From assembly GCA_910589105.1 (NCBI GenBank), contig CAJUST010000009.1, forward strand, positions 1-64,000: DNA of 64,000 nt, given 5' to 3'. Every line of letters starts with the position of its first letter. Positions within the stretch are counted from its first letter, which is position 1. Of this stretch, positions 42,168 through 50,155 are shown piece by piece. Source of the DNA: an uncultured Lachnospiraceae bacterium (GTDB taxonomy: Bacteria; Bacillota; Clostridia; Lachnospirales; Lachnospiraceae). A program made the position numbers and the translations under genes. Under the pieces are notes generated by a model. It had not been told where the DNA came from, did no database searches, and saw only the letters and a list, made by a program, of their open reading frames with translations.

Positions 42168-43016
42168 ATGGATTGGATTTATCGTTTCAACGAAAGCATC
42201 GAATACATGGAACAACATCTGGCAAATGAAATCGACTACGGGGAGCTTGGAAAAATTGCCTGTTGTTCGACATACCACTATCAAAGAATGTTTACCTATA
42301 TGGCAGGAATCCCCCTGTCTGAATACATTCGGAGACGGAAAATGTCTCTGGCCGCTGTAGATTTGCAGCAAAGCAATGCAAAAATAATAGATATTGCAGA
42401 AAAGTACGGCTACCGTTCCCCGACAGCTTTTAACCGCGCATTTCAATCTGTGCATGGAATAGCGCCATCTGCTGTAAAAAATGAAGGCGTATCCATCAAA
42501 TCATTCCCTCCTATCCGCTTTCAACTAACAATCAAAGGAGCTGAGGAAATGGAATACCGCATTGAAACAAAAGAAGCATTCCGCATTATCGGCGTCGCAG
42601 CGCCACTCTCGAAAGAACTTGAAAAAAACTTTACAATCGTGCCCCAAATGTGGCAGACTGCCTCTATGGATGGAACGTTCCAAAAACTTGCCGCTTTAAT
42701 GGACACTCCGTTAAAAGGATTGCTGGGGGTCAGCGCCTGCGGCGATGCAGAAGAATGGAAATACTTTATTGCCGTAGCAAGCAATCAAACAGAAACGGAT
42801 TTTGAATCATATGAAATTCCCGCTTCGACATGGGCTATCTTCTCCGGTGAGGGCACAAATCAGTCGATACAACAACTTGAACAACGTATCGTCACTGAAT
42901 GGCTTCCAACTTCTGGTTATGAATATGGCAATGCCCCAGATATCGAAGTCTACTTAAGCCCAGATCCCAACAATGCAAAATACGAAGTCTGGATACCCGT
43001 TCAAAAAAAACAATAA
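42168..43016 (+). CDS. AraC-family regulator with GyrI-like effector domain
   Basis: 282 residues. The N-terminal AraC DNA-binding domain has two helix-turn-helix units, GKIACCSTYHYQRMFTYMAG and IAEKYGYRSPTAFNRAFQ. The C-terminal 150 residues match the GyrI-like small-molecule-binding domain (starting MEYRIETKEAFRIIGV and ending YEVWIPVQK). This is the Rob/SoxS-like layout of drug- or stress-responsive activators. GGAGG precedes MDWIYRF. No obvious target gene is adjacent; the sigma factor unit downstream is set off by a terminator. Confidence 0.92.
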   Translation: MDWIYRFNESIEYMEQHLANEIDYGELGKIACCSTYHYQRMFTYMAGIPLSEYIRRRKMSLAAVDLQQSNAKIIDIAEKYGYRSPTAFNRAFQSVHGIAPSAVKNEGVSIKSFPPIRFQLTIKGAEEMEYRIETKEAFRIIGVAAPLSKELEKNFTIVPQMWQTASMDGTFQKLAALMDTPLKGLLGVSACGDAEEWKYFIAVASNQTETDFESYEIPASTWAIFSGEGTNQSIQQLEQRIVTEWLPTSGYEYGNAPDIEVYLSPDPNNAKYEVWIPVQKKQ

Positions 43017-43030
43017 TCTAGCTCCATTCC

Positions 43031-43090
43031 GGAAGCTGCCGCTTAGGATTCAACAATCTGAAAACGGCGGCTTCTTTCATTTTTTCTTTT
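43031..43090 (+). terminator. Terminator of the AraC-type gene
   Basis: GAAGCTGCC pairs with GGCGGCTTC (one G-U) around a long loop, followed by TTTCATTTTTTCTTTTTT. Confidence 0.75.
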
Positions 43091-43180
43091 TTAATATCAA
43101 AAAAACAAAACCAATGTAAAAGTTGTTACAATGTATGGGTGAAGGGCAAACATAAGACGTCTTATAAAATGGAGAACCAA

Positions 43181-43717
43181 ATGACAAAACAAGAATTTGA
43201 AACCTGTGTCGAAGAATACAGCAAAGATATTTACTCTTTTTGCAAACATCTGACCTGCTCCTTACAGGAAGCGGAAGACTTATATCAGAATACGTTTTTA
43301 AAAGCCTTAGAGCTGAATGATAAAATTGATTTCAGGCACAACCCGAAAAGCTATCTGCTTTCCATTACGATCCGTATCTGGAAAAACCAGAAACGGAAAT
43401 TTGCATGGAGAAAACGCATTACGGATATGCATCCTTTAACCGATGCGTCTTTGGAACAAACCAGCAATCCAAAAGAACCTTCGTTAGAGGAAATCATTTT
43501 AAAAGAAGAAGAAAAATCGCTGGTAAGAACCGCAGTCAGCCATTTGCCGGAACGTTTAAAACTACCAACGCTTCTGTATTATATGGAAACGCTCTCTGTC
43601 ACGCAGATTTCAGAGCTTCTGCATATTCCGGCAGGAACCGTAAAAAGCAGGCTGTATCAGGCCAGAAAACAATTAGAAAAAGAATTGGAGGTTGTTTTAA
43701 ATGAAGAACATAGATAA
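43181..43717 (+). CDS. ECF-type RNA polymerase sigma factor
   Basis: 178 residues with sigma region 2 (YSKDIYSFCKHLTCSLQEAE, then LYQNTFLKAL) and region 4 (LPERLKLPTLLYYMETLSVT and LLHIPAGTVKSRLYQARKQL). Regions 1 and 3 are absent, as in ECF sigma factors. GGAG sits seven bases before ATG 43181; an earlier in-frame GTG at 43139 lacks a site. It overlaps the next gene by 17 bases. Upstream, TGTAA and TTACA arms (43115-43130) lie near a TACAAT. The signal is unknown. Confidence 0.9.
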   Translation: MTKQEFETCVEEYSKDIYSFCKHLTCSLQEAEDLYQNTFLKALELNDKIDFRHNPKSYLLSITIRIWKNQKRKFAWRKRITDMHPLTDASLEQTSNPKEPSLEEIILKEEEKSLVRTAVSHLPERLKLPTLLYYMETLSVTQISELLHIPAGTVKSRLYQARKQLEKELEVVLNEEHR

Positions 43718-44861
43718 TTTATTAAAACAAGCCCTTACTCCAACGGACGAACCGGATATCCGGCTTAAACAAACGCTTTTATCCAAAGCAAAGGAGGATT
43801 ACGCTATGAAAAGAAAAAAATTTAAAGCTGCCGCAGTGGCGGCATCTGTGGCTGTCGCGCTTGGCATAGGCTCTGTTTCTATCTATGCCGCCCGTAAATT
43901 TTTACTTCCCGAACACGTTACGCAGGAAATAAATGATTCCAAATTAACGGCGGCATTCCAAAGCGAAGACGCGATTACAATCAATGAATCCCAGACATAC
44001 GGCGGATACCGCGTCACGCTTATGGGCATAGTTTCCGGAAAAGCAATCACAGAATACGAAATGACCGGTAATGACGGCGTGCGCGACGACCGCACGTATG
44101 CCGTCGTTTCGATTGAACGTTCCGACCAAACGCCTATGCCGTCCACTTCAGACGATTCCTACGGAGAACAATCTTTTTTCACTTCGTTTCTGATACAAGG
44201 TTTAAACCCTGCCCTTTATAACGCTTTTACCTTTGGGGGCGGCTATGTTGAAATAGAAGAAAACGGCGTCCTCTACCGGCTTACCGAATGTGACAATATC
44301 GAAATATTTGCAGACCGTGAAATCTATATGTGCGTCTCAGACGGGTGGAGCTATAATTCGGACGCCTATTCCTATGATGAAACAAGCGGCGTCATTTCCC
44401 GTAATGAAACGTATGACGGACTAAACGCCCTATTTACGCTTTCCCTTGACGCTTCAAAAGCAGATCCCGCAGCGGCGGAAGAATATATTAAGAAAATTGA
44501 CAATGGAACATTCGATCAGACAGAAACAGAAATAGAATTAAACGGAGAAGAAAAAGAAGTATCCGAATTTATTAATAAACTCACTCCGGAAAACCTGAAT
44601 GAATATGCCGTTCCAATCGAAGATTCAAAACAGACGCTTACGCCGGACAAAGACGGAGTTCTTTCCTATGAATACAACTTAGAAAACGGAACTGGCGGTT
44701 CTGGAACTGTCAATCTGAAAGATTTATTCCCGGATCAGATAGCCGGAACCTGTAATATATCCGATGCTTCCTCTGAAGGAACGGTAGAATCTATAGTAAT
44801 CACTACGTTTACATTAAATGAAGATGGGACTGTCACTCTCCTGCTCTATGTCCCGAAATAA
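43701..44861 (+). CDS. Membrane-anchored anti-sigma-like protein, DUF4179-type
   Basis: 386 residues. A 38-residue cytoplasmic N-terminus (MKNIDNLLKQALTPTDEP) is followed by one transmembrane helix (about 41-62) and a 320-residue extracellular part with PEHVTQEINDSKLTAAFQ and YGGYRVTLMGIVSG. The arrangement, overlapping a sigma gene with a short cytoplasmic anchor and a large outer domain, is that of anti-sigma factors; the outer part resembles DUF4179 proteins. Binding to the sigma factor is inferred from position only. Its ribosome site TTGGAGG lies inside the sigma gene, indicating coupled synthesis. Confidence 0.75.
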   Translation: MKNIDNLLKQALTPTDEPDIRLKQTLLSKAKEDYAMKRKKFKAAAVAASVAVALGIGSVSIYAARKFLLPEHVTQEINDSKLTAAFQSEDAITINESQTYGGYRVTLMGIVSGKAITEYEMTGNDGVRDDRTYAVVSIERSDQTPMPSTSDDSYGEQSFFTSFLIQGLNPALYNAFTFGGGYVEIEENGVLYRLTECDNIEIFADREIYMCVSDGWSYNSDAYSYDETSGVISRNETYDGLNALFTLSLDASKADPAAAEEYIKKIDNGTFDQTETEIELNGEEKEVSEFINKLTPENLNEYAVPIEDSKQTLTPDKDGVLSYEYNLENGTGGSGTVNLKDLFPDQIAGTCNISDASSEGTVESIVITTFTLNEDGTVTLLLYVPK

Positions 44862-44875
44862 ACCACTGCAGCAAA

Positions 44876-44910
44876 ACGCAGCTTTGGGAAATAAACTCCC
44901 AAAGCTGCGT
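44876..44910. terminator. Bidirectional terminator between convergent genes
   Basis: ACGCAGCTTTGGGA pairs perfectly with TCCCAAAGCTGCGT around a seven-base loop. Rightward it is followed by TCATTTATT; leftward by TTTT. It serves both the anti-sigma-like gene and the lipoprotein gene, whose stop lies five bases away. Confidence 0.8.
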
Positions 44911-44914
44911 TCAT

Positions 44915-45535
44915 TTATTCTGCGCCGCCGTTATTTTGCAGCCAATCTACGTCATACTCTTTTTCCACAGCAAATTTTATCATCTTGCCATCGGCGTCAA
45001 AATTCAAATCATACTTATAGTCCGTCCCATACTGAAGCCACATATTCTCGTCTCCCGTAAAATCAGGACACATCTCTCCTGCTTTTTCCCTTGTGATTTC
45101 ATTGACAGGCGCGCCGTCAAATGCAATTTTAGCAAGTTCCTCATCTGACGCAGCCGCTAAACTAAACTCCAGACGCGCAATCACTGCATCGCCCATTCTG
45201 CACGCTTCTTCTGTCGCCACCGAAATGTTGGCAAAAATAGAATCCGTAATCCAAACTGATCCGCCGGAATAATAAGTATTCGCCTCTAACTCCTGTTCCG
45301 GATCAATCTCAAATTGCGTAATTTCGGAAAAATCAGCCGAGCTGTCTGAAACAGTGACTTTAAACCCAGCGTCCAATAAAGTCTGCACTTTCGTTTCCCC
45401 AACTTTAATCTCACTGCCATTTATGCTGACCGGATATAATTTCTGTGCAGGAGTTTTTTCTTCTTCTTTCCCGCATCCTGCCGCAAACAATGTCAATGAC
45501 ATGATAAGAGCCCCTAACTGAACCAGCTTTTTCAT
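44915..45535 (-). CDS. Putative lipoprotein, unknown function
   Basis: 206 residues. The signal peptide ends in the lipobox LFAAGC (cysteine about residue 21), followed by a Gly-Lys-Glu-rich tether, so it should be lipid-anchored outside the membrane. The body has no family I recognise. It contains ITQFEIDPEQELEANTYYSG and ends DYDVDW-like acidic sequence. GAGGAGG before MKKLVQLG sets the start at 45535; an upstream in-frame extension lacks a site. Confidence 0.8.
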   Translation of the reverse strand: MKKLVQLGALIMSLTLFAAGCGKEEEKTPAQKLYPVSINGSEIKVGETKVQTLLDAGFKVTVSDSSADFSEITQFEIDPEQELEANTYYSGGSVWITDSIFANISVATEEACRMGDAVIARLEFSLAAASDEELAKIAFDGAPVNEITREKAGEMCPDFTGDENMWLQYGTDYKYDLNFDADGKMIKFAVEKEYDVDWLQNNGGAE

Positions 45536-45575
45536 AACTTCCTCCTCTAAATATGTAGTTTTCATTTCATATCCT

Positions 45576-45604
45576 ATTGTAGCGCTCTGCAAATTTCATT
45601 TCAA
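45576..45604 (-). promoter_or_regulatory. Promoter of the lipoprotein gene
   Basis: Minus-strand -35 TTGAAA, 17-base spacer, -10 TACAAT. Confidence 0.65.
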
Positions 45605-45631
45605 GGCTAACTGCCAGAAATACGGCAAAAA

Positions 45632-45722
45632 CGGCAGAAACAAAATCCTATCTCATGGAATCTCGAAATGCTTTTCTTCTGCCGAAAAACGTTTCCTATG
45701 AAATACAATTTTGCTTCTGCCG
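45632..45722. repeat. Repeated TTCTGCCG elements
   Basis: TTCTGCCG occurs at 45677-45684 and 45715-45722 and in inverse orientation at 45632-45639. The preceding bases (AAAATCCTAT...; TTTCCTATGAAAT...) are loosely similar, suggesting a diverged tandem repeat of roughly 40 bases. It lies between the lipoprotein promoter and the end of the NlpC/P60 gene. Confidence 0.4.
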
Positions 45723-45755
45723 CTTGTACTATCTTATAACATCAGAGATGTATCA

Positions 45756-46844
45756 TTAATCTAACAATCTTACGACACAAACCGGACTGCGATAAAACGC
45801 ATTAGAGATTTTAATGCCGGTCCTAGCCGTACTTGCATGGACAATCTGACCGTTTCCAATATAAATCGCTACATGGCTGATTCTGCCGCCGCCATAGAAG
45901 AATAAGTCTCCGGGCTGCGCTTCGCTTGGGCTTACCCTTCTTCCGTAGTTTGCCTGCGCCGCGGAAGAATGTGGCAGATAAATGCCGTATTTCGCATAAA
46001 TGGATAATGTAAACCCAGAACAATCCGCTCCATGCGTCAGGCTCGTACCACCCCAGACATATGGATTCCCAACAAACTGGCAAGCATAAGAAACCAAATC
46101 CACTTTGACATTTGAAACGCCTTCGCCGTATTTCACTTCCGTCATCGTCATCGCTTTCGGAAGCTCATTGGAAACGTCAACATATTCTGCGCTGACGTAG
46201 CCGACTTCACTGTCGACGGACACTTTCAGCCATTCGCCTAAATTCTCCAGCACTTCCACTTCTTCGCCTTCCGGCATAAGCGCTAAAATCTCACTTTCCG
46301 TAGACGGTTCCTGACGAACGCGCAGCGTCGTCGTCTTGCAAGTCGCTATCGCCGACATAATCTCCGGCGCATATGCCCTTGCATCCGCTCCCGTCCTCAA
46401 AAATTCGCTTTTGACGTATCCGGTCACTTCCCCTGACTGAATCTGCGCCCATTCGCCTTCCACGCCTAAAATCTCACAGCCGGCATCCCTTGGAAGCTTG
46501 CCGACAAGCTCGGCTTCTTCACTCGCCTGCTCCCGTATATTCAAATTGCTCTCAACATTAGCAATTCCAAGATTCGTATATCCGCAAACGCTTTCCTGCC
46601 ACCCTGCAGCCGTCATCGATGCATCTCCGTCTGAAATAGTGGCTCTCGCTGTGGAAACGTCGATACAGGAAGCCAGAGCAGATGAAACGCCTGCATTTGC
46701 CGGTATGGACGAATTTTCCATGCTTGCCGCAATTTTCCCAGATACTCCTGCGCCGCCTGTAATGGCTTCCGCTGAAATGGGAAGCGTCAACATAATTGCT
46801 CCTGCTGTCAATAAACTGATTAATTTCTTATTCCTGAATTTCAT
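45756..46844 (-). CDS. Exported SH3b-NlpC/P60 peptidoglycan hydrolase
   Basis: 362 residues. A signal peptide (about 1-28, ending PISAEA) is followed by a Ser/Ala-rich linker, two bacterial SH3 domains (about 90-150 and 165-225) and a C-terminal NlpC/P60 domain. The domain carries catalytic Cys in GADCSGFTLS, His in RISHVAIYIG and a third polar residue in IVHAST. Such enzymes cut gamma-D-Glu/diamino acid bonds in cell-wall stem peptides. Its TTGACA promoter (46918-46946) overlaps the stop codon of ribF. Confidence 0.92.
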   Translation of the reverse strand: MKFRNKKLISLLTAGAIMLTLPISAEAITGGAGVSGKIAASMENSSIPANAGVSSALASCIDVSTARATISDGDASMTAAGWQESVCGYTNLGIANVESNLNIREQASEEAELVGKLPRDAGCEILGVEGEWAQIQSGEVTGYVKSEFLRTGADARAYAPEIMSAIATCKTTTLRVRQEPSTESEILALMPEGEEVEVLENLGEWLKVSVDSEVGYVSAEYVDVSNELPKAMTMTEVKYGEGVSNVKVDLVSYACQFVGNPYVWGGTSLTHGADCSGFTLSIYAKYGIYLPHSSAAQANYGRRVSPSEAQPGDLFFYGGGRISHVAIYIGNGQIVHASTARTGIKISNAFYRSPVCVVRLLD

Positions 46845-46917
46845 AAATTCCTCCTAAGACTTCTTCTCCTATATTGTAACCGCCGTGACCACACAGCAAT
46901 GTCATATCTTTTATAGA

Positions 46918-46946
46918 AGTATAGCAATAATCCGTTATATTGTCAA
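46918..46946 (-). promoter_or_regulatory. Promoter of the NlpC/P60 gene
   Basis: Minus-strand consensus -35 TTGACA, 17-base spacer, -10 TATACT preceded by TGC. The -35 shares bases with the ribF stop codon. Confidence 0.8.
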
Positions 46947-47887
46947 CACATTTCCGTAACATTTGCGTAATATTTTATGCCAAAATCTATATCTTTATAC
47001 ATCTGTTTCTTTAATTCCTCTAAAGAATCGAATTTTTTCTCCTGACGGACAAACTTTAGAAACTCTACTTTTATCTCTTTCCCATAAATCTGCCGGTCGA
47101 AGCCAAATAGATGCGTCTCTACCCCCGCTTCCTTCCCGCCTTGTACAGTCGGCTTACATCCGACATTTGTAATGCCGCCGAACGCCTGCGCCGGGTCTTC
47201 GCGAAATACCGTCTGTGTCAGATATACGCCAAATGGCGGCAAAAGCTTGTCCTTTTGTGGGATCAGATTTGCCGTCGGGACGTTTATGGTCCTGCCAAGC
47301 TCATTTCCATGCACAACCGGCCCGCTGACAAAGTAACGGTATCCCAAAAGGCGTCCCGCTTCTTCCATCTTCCCTAACAGAACCGCTTCCCTTACGCTTG
47401 TACTGCTGATGAAAGAGCCATTTTCCTTAACTTTTTCCACAACTTCCACTTCATATCCATAACGCTTAGACATCTCCTGCAAGAAAGCAATGTCGCCTCT
47501 GCCACAATGCCCAAACCTAAAATCCGCACCGACTACAAACCATTTGACATGAAGCTTTTTTACAATGTCTGCGATAAACTGTTCCGGTTCCATGCGCATA
47601 AATGAATCTGTAAACGGACATTCTATCAGACAGTCCACCCCCTGCGCGTAAAATAAACCCGCCTTTTCTTCGTTTGTCGTCAGAACTTTGGTTTGCCCGC
47701 TTTTGCCTATCTTCTGTTTCGGCGGAATGTCAAATGTAAAAATTACGGTTTTTAATCCTGCGCGCCCTTTTTCCAATAAACATTCCGTCAGGCGCCTGTG
47801 CCCTTTGTGAAGCCCGTCAAACTTCCCTAAGGAAACAGCCGTTTTTTCCTCTATCTGAAATTCTGTCGTGTTTCTGATGTATTCCAT
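46943..47887 (-). CDS. ribF: Riboflavin kinase / FAD synthetase
   Basis: 314 residues. The N-terminal FMN adenylyltransferase has VSLGKFDGLHKGHRRL and ISSTSVREAVLLG. The C-terminal riboflavin kinase has GRTINVPTANL. It makes FMN and then FAD from riboflavin. AGGA eight bases before MEYIRNTTEF sets the start at 47887, after the truB stop; MKDMEYIRN, three codons earlier, is an alternative. Last gene of the rimP-to-ribF operon. Confidence 0.93.
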   Translation of the reverse strand: MEYIRNTTEFQIEEKTAVSLGKFDGLHKGHRRLTECLLEKGRAGLKTVIFTFDIPPKQKIGKSGQTKVLTTNEEKAGLFYAQGVDCLIECPFTDSFMRMEPEQFIADIVKKLHVKWFVVGADFRFGHCGRGDIAFLQEMSKRYGYEVEVVEKVKENGSFISSTSVREAVLLGKMEEAGRLLGYRYFVSGPVVHGNELGRTINVPTANLIPQKDKLLPPFGVYLTQTVFREDPAQAFGGITNVGCKPTVQGGKEAGVETHLFGFDRQIYGKEIKVEFLKFVRQEKKFDSLEELKKQMYKDIDFGIKYYANVTEMC

Positions 47888-47909
47888 GTCTTTCATCCTA
47901 TGATATGAA

Positions 47910-48815
47910 TTATAAAAACATCTTCTGGGGATAAAATTCCAGTTTCTTTTCATCGTAACGGAATAATCCGACAAATTGCCCTTCTGCGTTATACATACGG
48001 TACAGCGCCGGAGAAAATCTGTCTTGCCCCATCGTTTGTTTTGCCAAAAGCCTGCCGCCGTTAAAAAGGATTTTTTCCGTTCCTTTTACCGCGGTCACAC
48101 ACGGATATTCACCCAATACGCTATCAATCGGAAACATGAGATCGGATAAGCGCTTCCCTTGTGGATGCGTCCCTTTGGCGGCCGCTTCAATTTCATCTAA
48201 TTTATAGGCGTCCTGTATGGAAAAAGAGCCTGTTTTTATGCGAAGCAGGCGCTCCATACAGCCGCCGCAACCGGCAGATTCCCCGATGTCATGGCAAAGC
48301 GCGCGGATATACGTCCCTTTCGAGCAATGAACCTGAATGGTTACGCAGGGCATGTCTACCGATAACGCTTCGATGGAATAGATTTCAATCTCCCGCGCCT
48401 TCCGCTCTACAGTAACGCCTGCGCGCGCCAAATCACAAAGCTTTCTGCCATTGACTTTTAACGCAGAATACATGGGCGGGATTTGCATCTGTTTTCCGGT
48501 AAACGTCTGTATAAGTTCAAGAAGCCTCTCCTCGGACAGATTGGGGCTGCATTCTCTTACTACTGTCCCTGACATATCCTGTGTGTCCGTCGTTACGCCA
48601 AGCCTTAACACGGCGCGGTAGACTTTATCTTTTTCCAACAGGTATTCACAGACCTTTGTCGCTTTTCCAAGGCAGATTGGAAGCGCTCCTTCCGCATCTG
48701 GATCTAATGTCCCAGTATGCCCGATTTTCTTCTGTTTTAAAATGCCCCGTAATTTTGCAACTACGTCAAATGACGTATAGCCTGCTTCTTTGTATACATT
48801 AATAATGCCGTCCAT
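47910..48815 (-). CDS. truB: tRNA pseudouridine-55 synthase
   Basis: 301 residues. It starts DGIINVYKEAGYTSFDVV. The catalytic aspartate lies in KIGHTGTLDPDAEGALPICL (about residue 39), and CSKGTYIRALCHDIGE and a C-terminal PUA-like tail follow. It makes pseudouridine 55 in the T-loop of tRNAs. It lies 10 bases after nrnA and 22 before ribF, the usual Firmicutes order. Confidence 0.96.
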   Translation of the reverse strand: MDGIINVYKEAGYTSFDVVAKLRGILKQKKIGHTGTLDPDAEGALPICLGKATKVCEYLLEKDKVYRAVLRLGVTTDTQDMSGTVVRECSPNLSEERLLELIQTFTGKQMQIPPMYSALKVNGRKLCDLARAGVTVERKAREIEIYSIEALSVDMPCVTIQVHCSKGTYIRALCHDIGESAGCGGCMERLLRIKTGSFSIQDAYKLDEIEAAAKGTHPQGKRLSDLMFPIDSVLGEYPCVTAVKGTEKILFNGGRLLAKQTMGQDRFSPALYRMYNAEGQFVGLFRYDEKKLEFYPQKMFL

Positions 48816-48825
48816 ATGCGTTTCC

Positions 48826-49773
48826 CTATAATTGCTTTTCTATCTCTAAAACTATGGTTTTCATTATTTCCTCCAGCGTTCCCTGAATGGAAAATCCTGC
48901 CGCTCTTGTATGACCGCCGCCGCCGAATTTTACTGCAATCGCCGCCACGTCTACGCGTCCATTGGAACGGGCGCTGACTTTATAAGAATGACTGCCGCTT
49001 TCATAGAGGAAAATCGCTGCTTCTACTCCTCTTGTAATGCGAAGCTGATTTACGATCCCATCTAAATGCCTTGGCAGGACATGATAGGTTTCCATATCCT
49101 GCGCAGTCACTACGCTGGCTATAATCCTGTCATTAGAATAACGCTCACACGCAAGCAATGCTTTCCCCATAATTTTATTTTGCTCAAATGTTTTTGTATA
49201 AAATGTGTCATCTATTATTTTGGAAAAGGGAATGCCTTTTTCCATCAGCTTGCCTGCAACTTCCATTGTCTTTGCAGTGGCGCAGGAATATTGGAACACG
49301 CCTGTGTCATGCACAATGCCCAAATAAATGCATTCTGCGATCTCTTTTGTGACATTTTCCTCCCCTATCAGCCCAAACACAAGCTCTGAAGTGGAACTTG
49401 CATTTGGAAAAATATAATTAATATCCGCAAAACTGGAATTGCTGATATGATGGTCTATGCAGATTGTCTTTTTCGCCGTTTTAAAATAACGGGCGGCGTC
49501 TCCAAGCCGTTCTATATCGCCGCAGTCCTGCGCAATAAATAAATCATACGTCTTCTCCTCCTCACAGGAATGGACAATCTCGTCTGCGCCTGCAAGAAAT
49601 TTAAATTTGTTTGGAATTTCTTCCAAATAAAGCGTAACTGAAATCTCTGTATGATACCGCTTCAAATATTGATAGGTGGCAAGACAGGAACCGACGCAGT
49701 CCCCGTCCGGACGGATATGCCCCGCGATTGCGGCTGTTTTTACCCCTTCCAACTGTGACTTCAAATCTTTCAT
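48826..49773 (-). CDS. nrnA: DHH-family oligoribonuclease / pAp phosphatase
   Basis: 315 residues with DHH motifs: HIRPDGDCVGS (about 20-30), CIDHHISNSSFADINY (about 98-113) and a DHHA1 C-terminal GGGGHTRAAGFS. NrnA degrades nanoRNAs of 2-5 bases and dephosphorylates 3'-phosphoadenosine 5'-phosphate in B. subtilis. A DHH gene between rbfA and truB is conserved in Firmicutes. It overlaps rbfA by four bases. Confidence 0.92.
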   Translation of the reverse strand: MKDLKSQLEGVKTAAIAGHIRPDGDCVGSCLATYQYLKRYHTEISVTLYLEEIPNKFKFLAGADEIVHSCEEEKTYDLFIAQDCGDIERLGDAARYFKTAKKTICIDHHISNSSFADINYIFPNASSTSELVFGLIGEENVTKEIAECIYLGIVHDTGVFQYSCATAKTMEVAGKLMEKGIPFSKIIDDTFYTKTFEQNKIMGKALLACERYSNDRIIASVVTAQDMETYHVLPRHLDGIVNQLRITRGVEAAIFLYESGSHSYKVSARSNGRVDVAAIAVKFGGGGHTRAAGFSIQGTLEEIMKTIVLEIEKQL

Positions 49774-50129
49774 TCCATGCTCCCCGTGATTTCGTCAATT
49801 TTTTTAGACATATTCACTCCGTATTCAATCGACTGGTCTAGGATAAAACGCACCTCCGGCGTATTCCGCAGGTTCACATTTTTCGCCAGCTTCATACGCG
49901 CATAGCCTTCCGCGCTTTTTAAGCCTTCCAGCGTGTCTTTTTGCGCTTTTTCATCTCCAAGCACACTGATATAGGCTTTACAGGTTTTTAAATCTGGCGC
50001 AACCTCCACGGCAACTACGCTTGTCATCGGGTGAATCCGCGGGTCTTTAATGTCCCCACGGATAATATTGCTTAATTCGCGCATGACTTCTTCATTTATT
50101 CTTGTATTTTTTATGCTGTTTTTTCTCAT
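49770..50129 (-). CDS. rbfA: Ribosome-binding factor A
   Basis: 119 residues of a KH-like fold: INEEVMRELSNIIRGDIKDPRI at the start and LRNTPEVRFILDQSIEYG near the end. It binds the 30S subunit and helps mature the 16S rRNA 5' end. It lies 26 bases after infB and overlaps nrnA. Confidence 0.95.
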   Translation of the reverse strand: MRKNSIKNTRINEEVMRELSNIIRGDIKDPRIHPMTSVVAVEVAPDLKTCKAYISVLGDEKAQKDTLEGLKSAEGYARMKLAKNVNLRNTPEVRFILDQSIEYGVNMSKKIDEITGSME

Positions 50130-50155
50130 CTTCTGCCCTCCGGCATTTTTAATTT

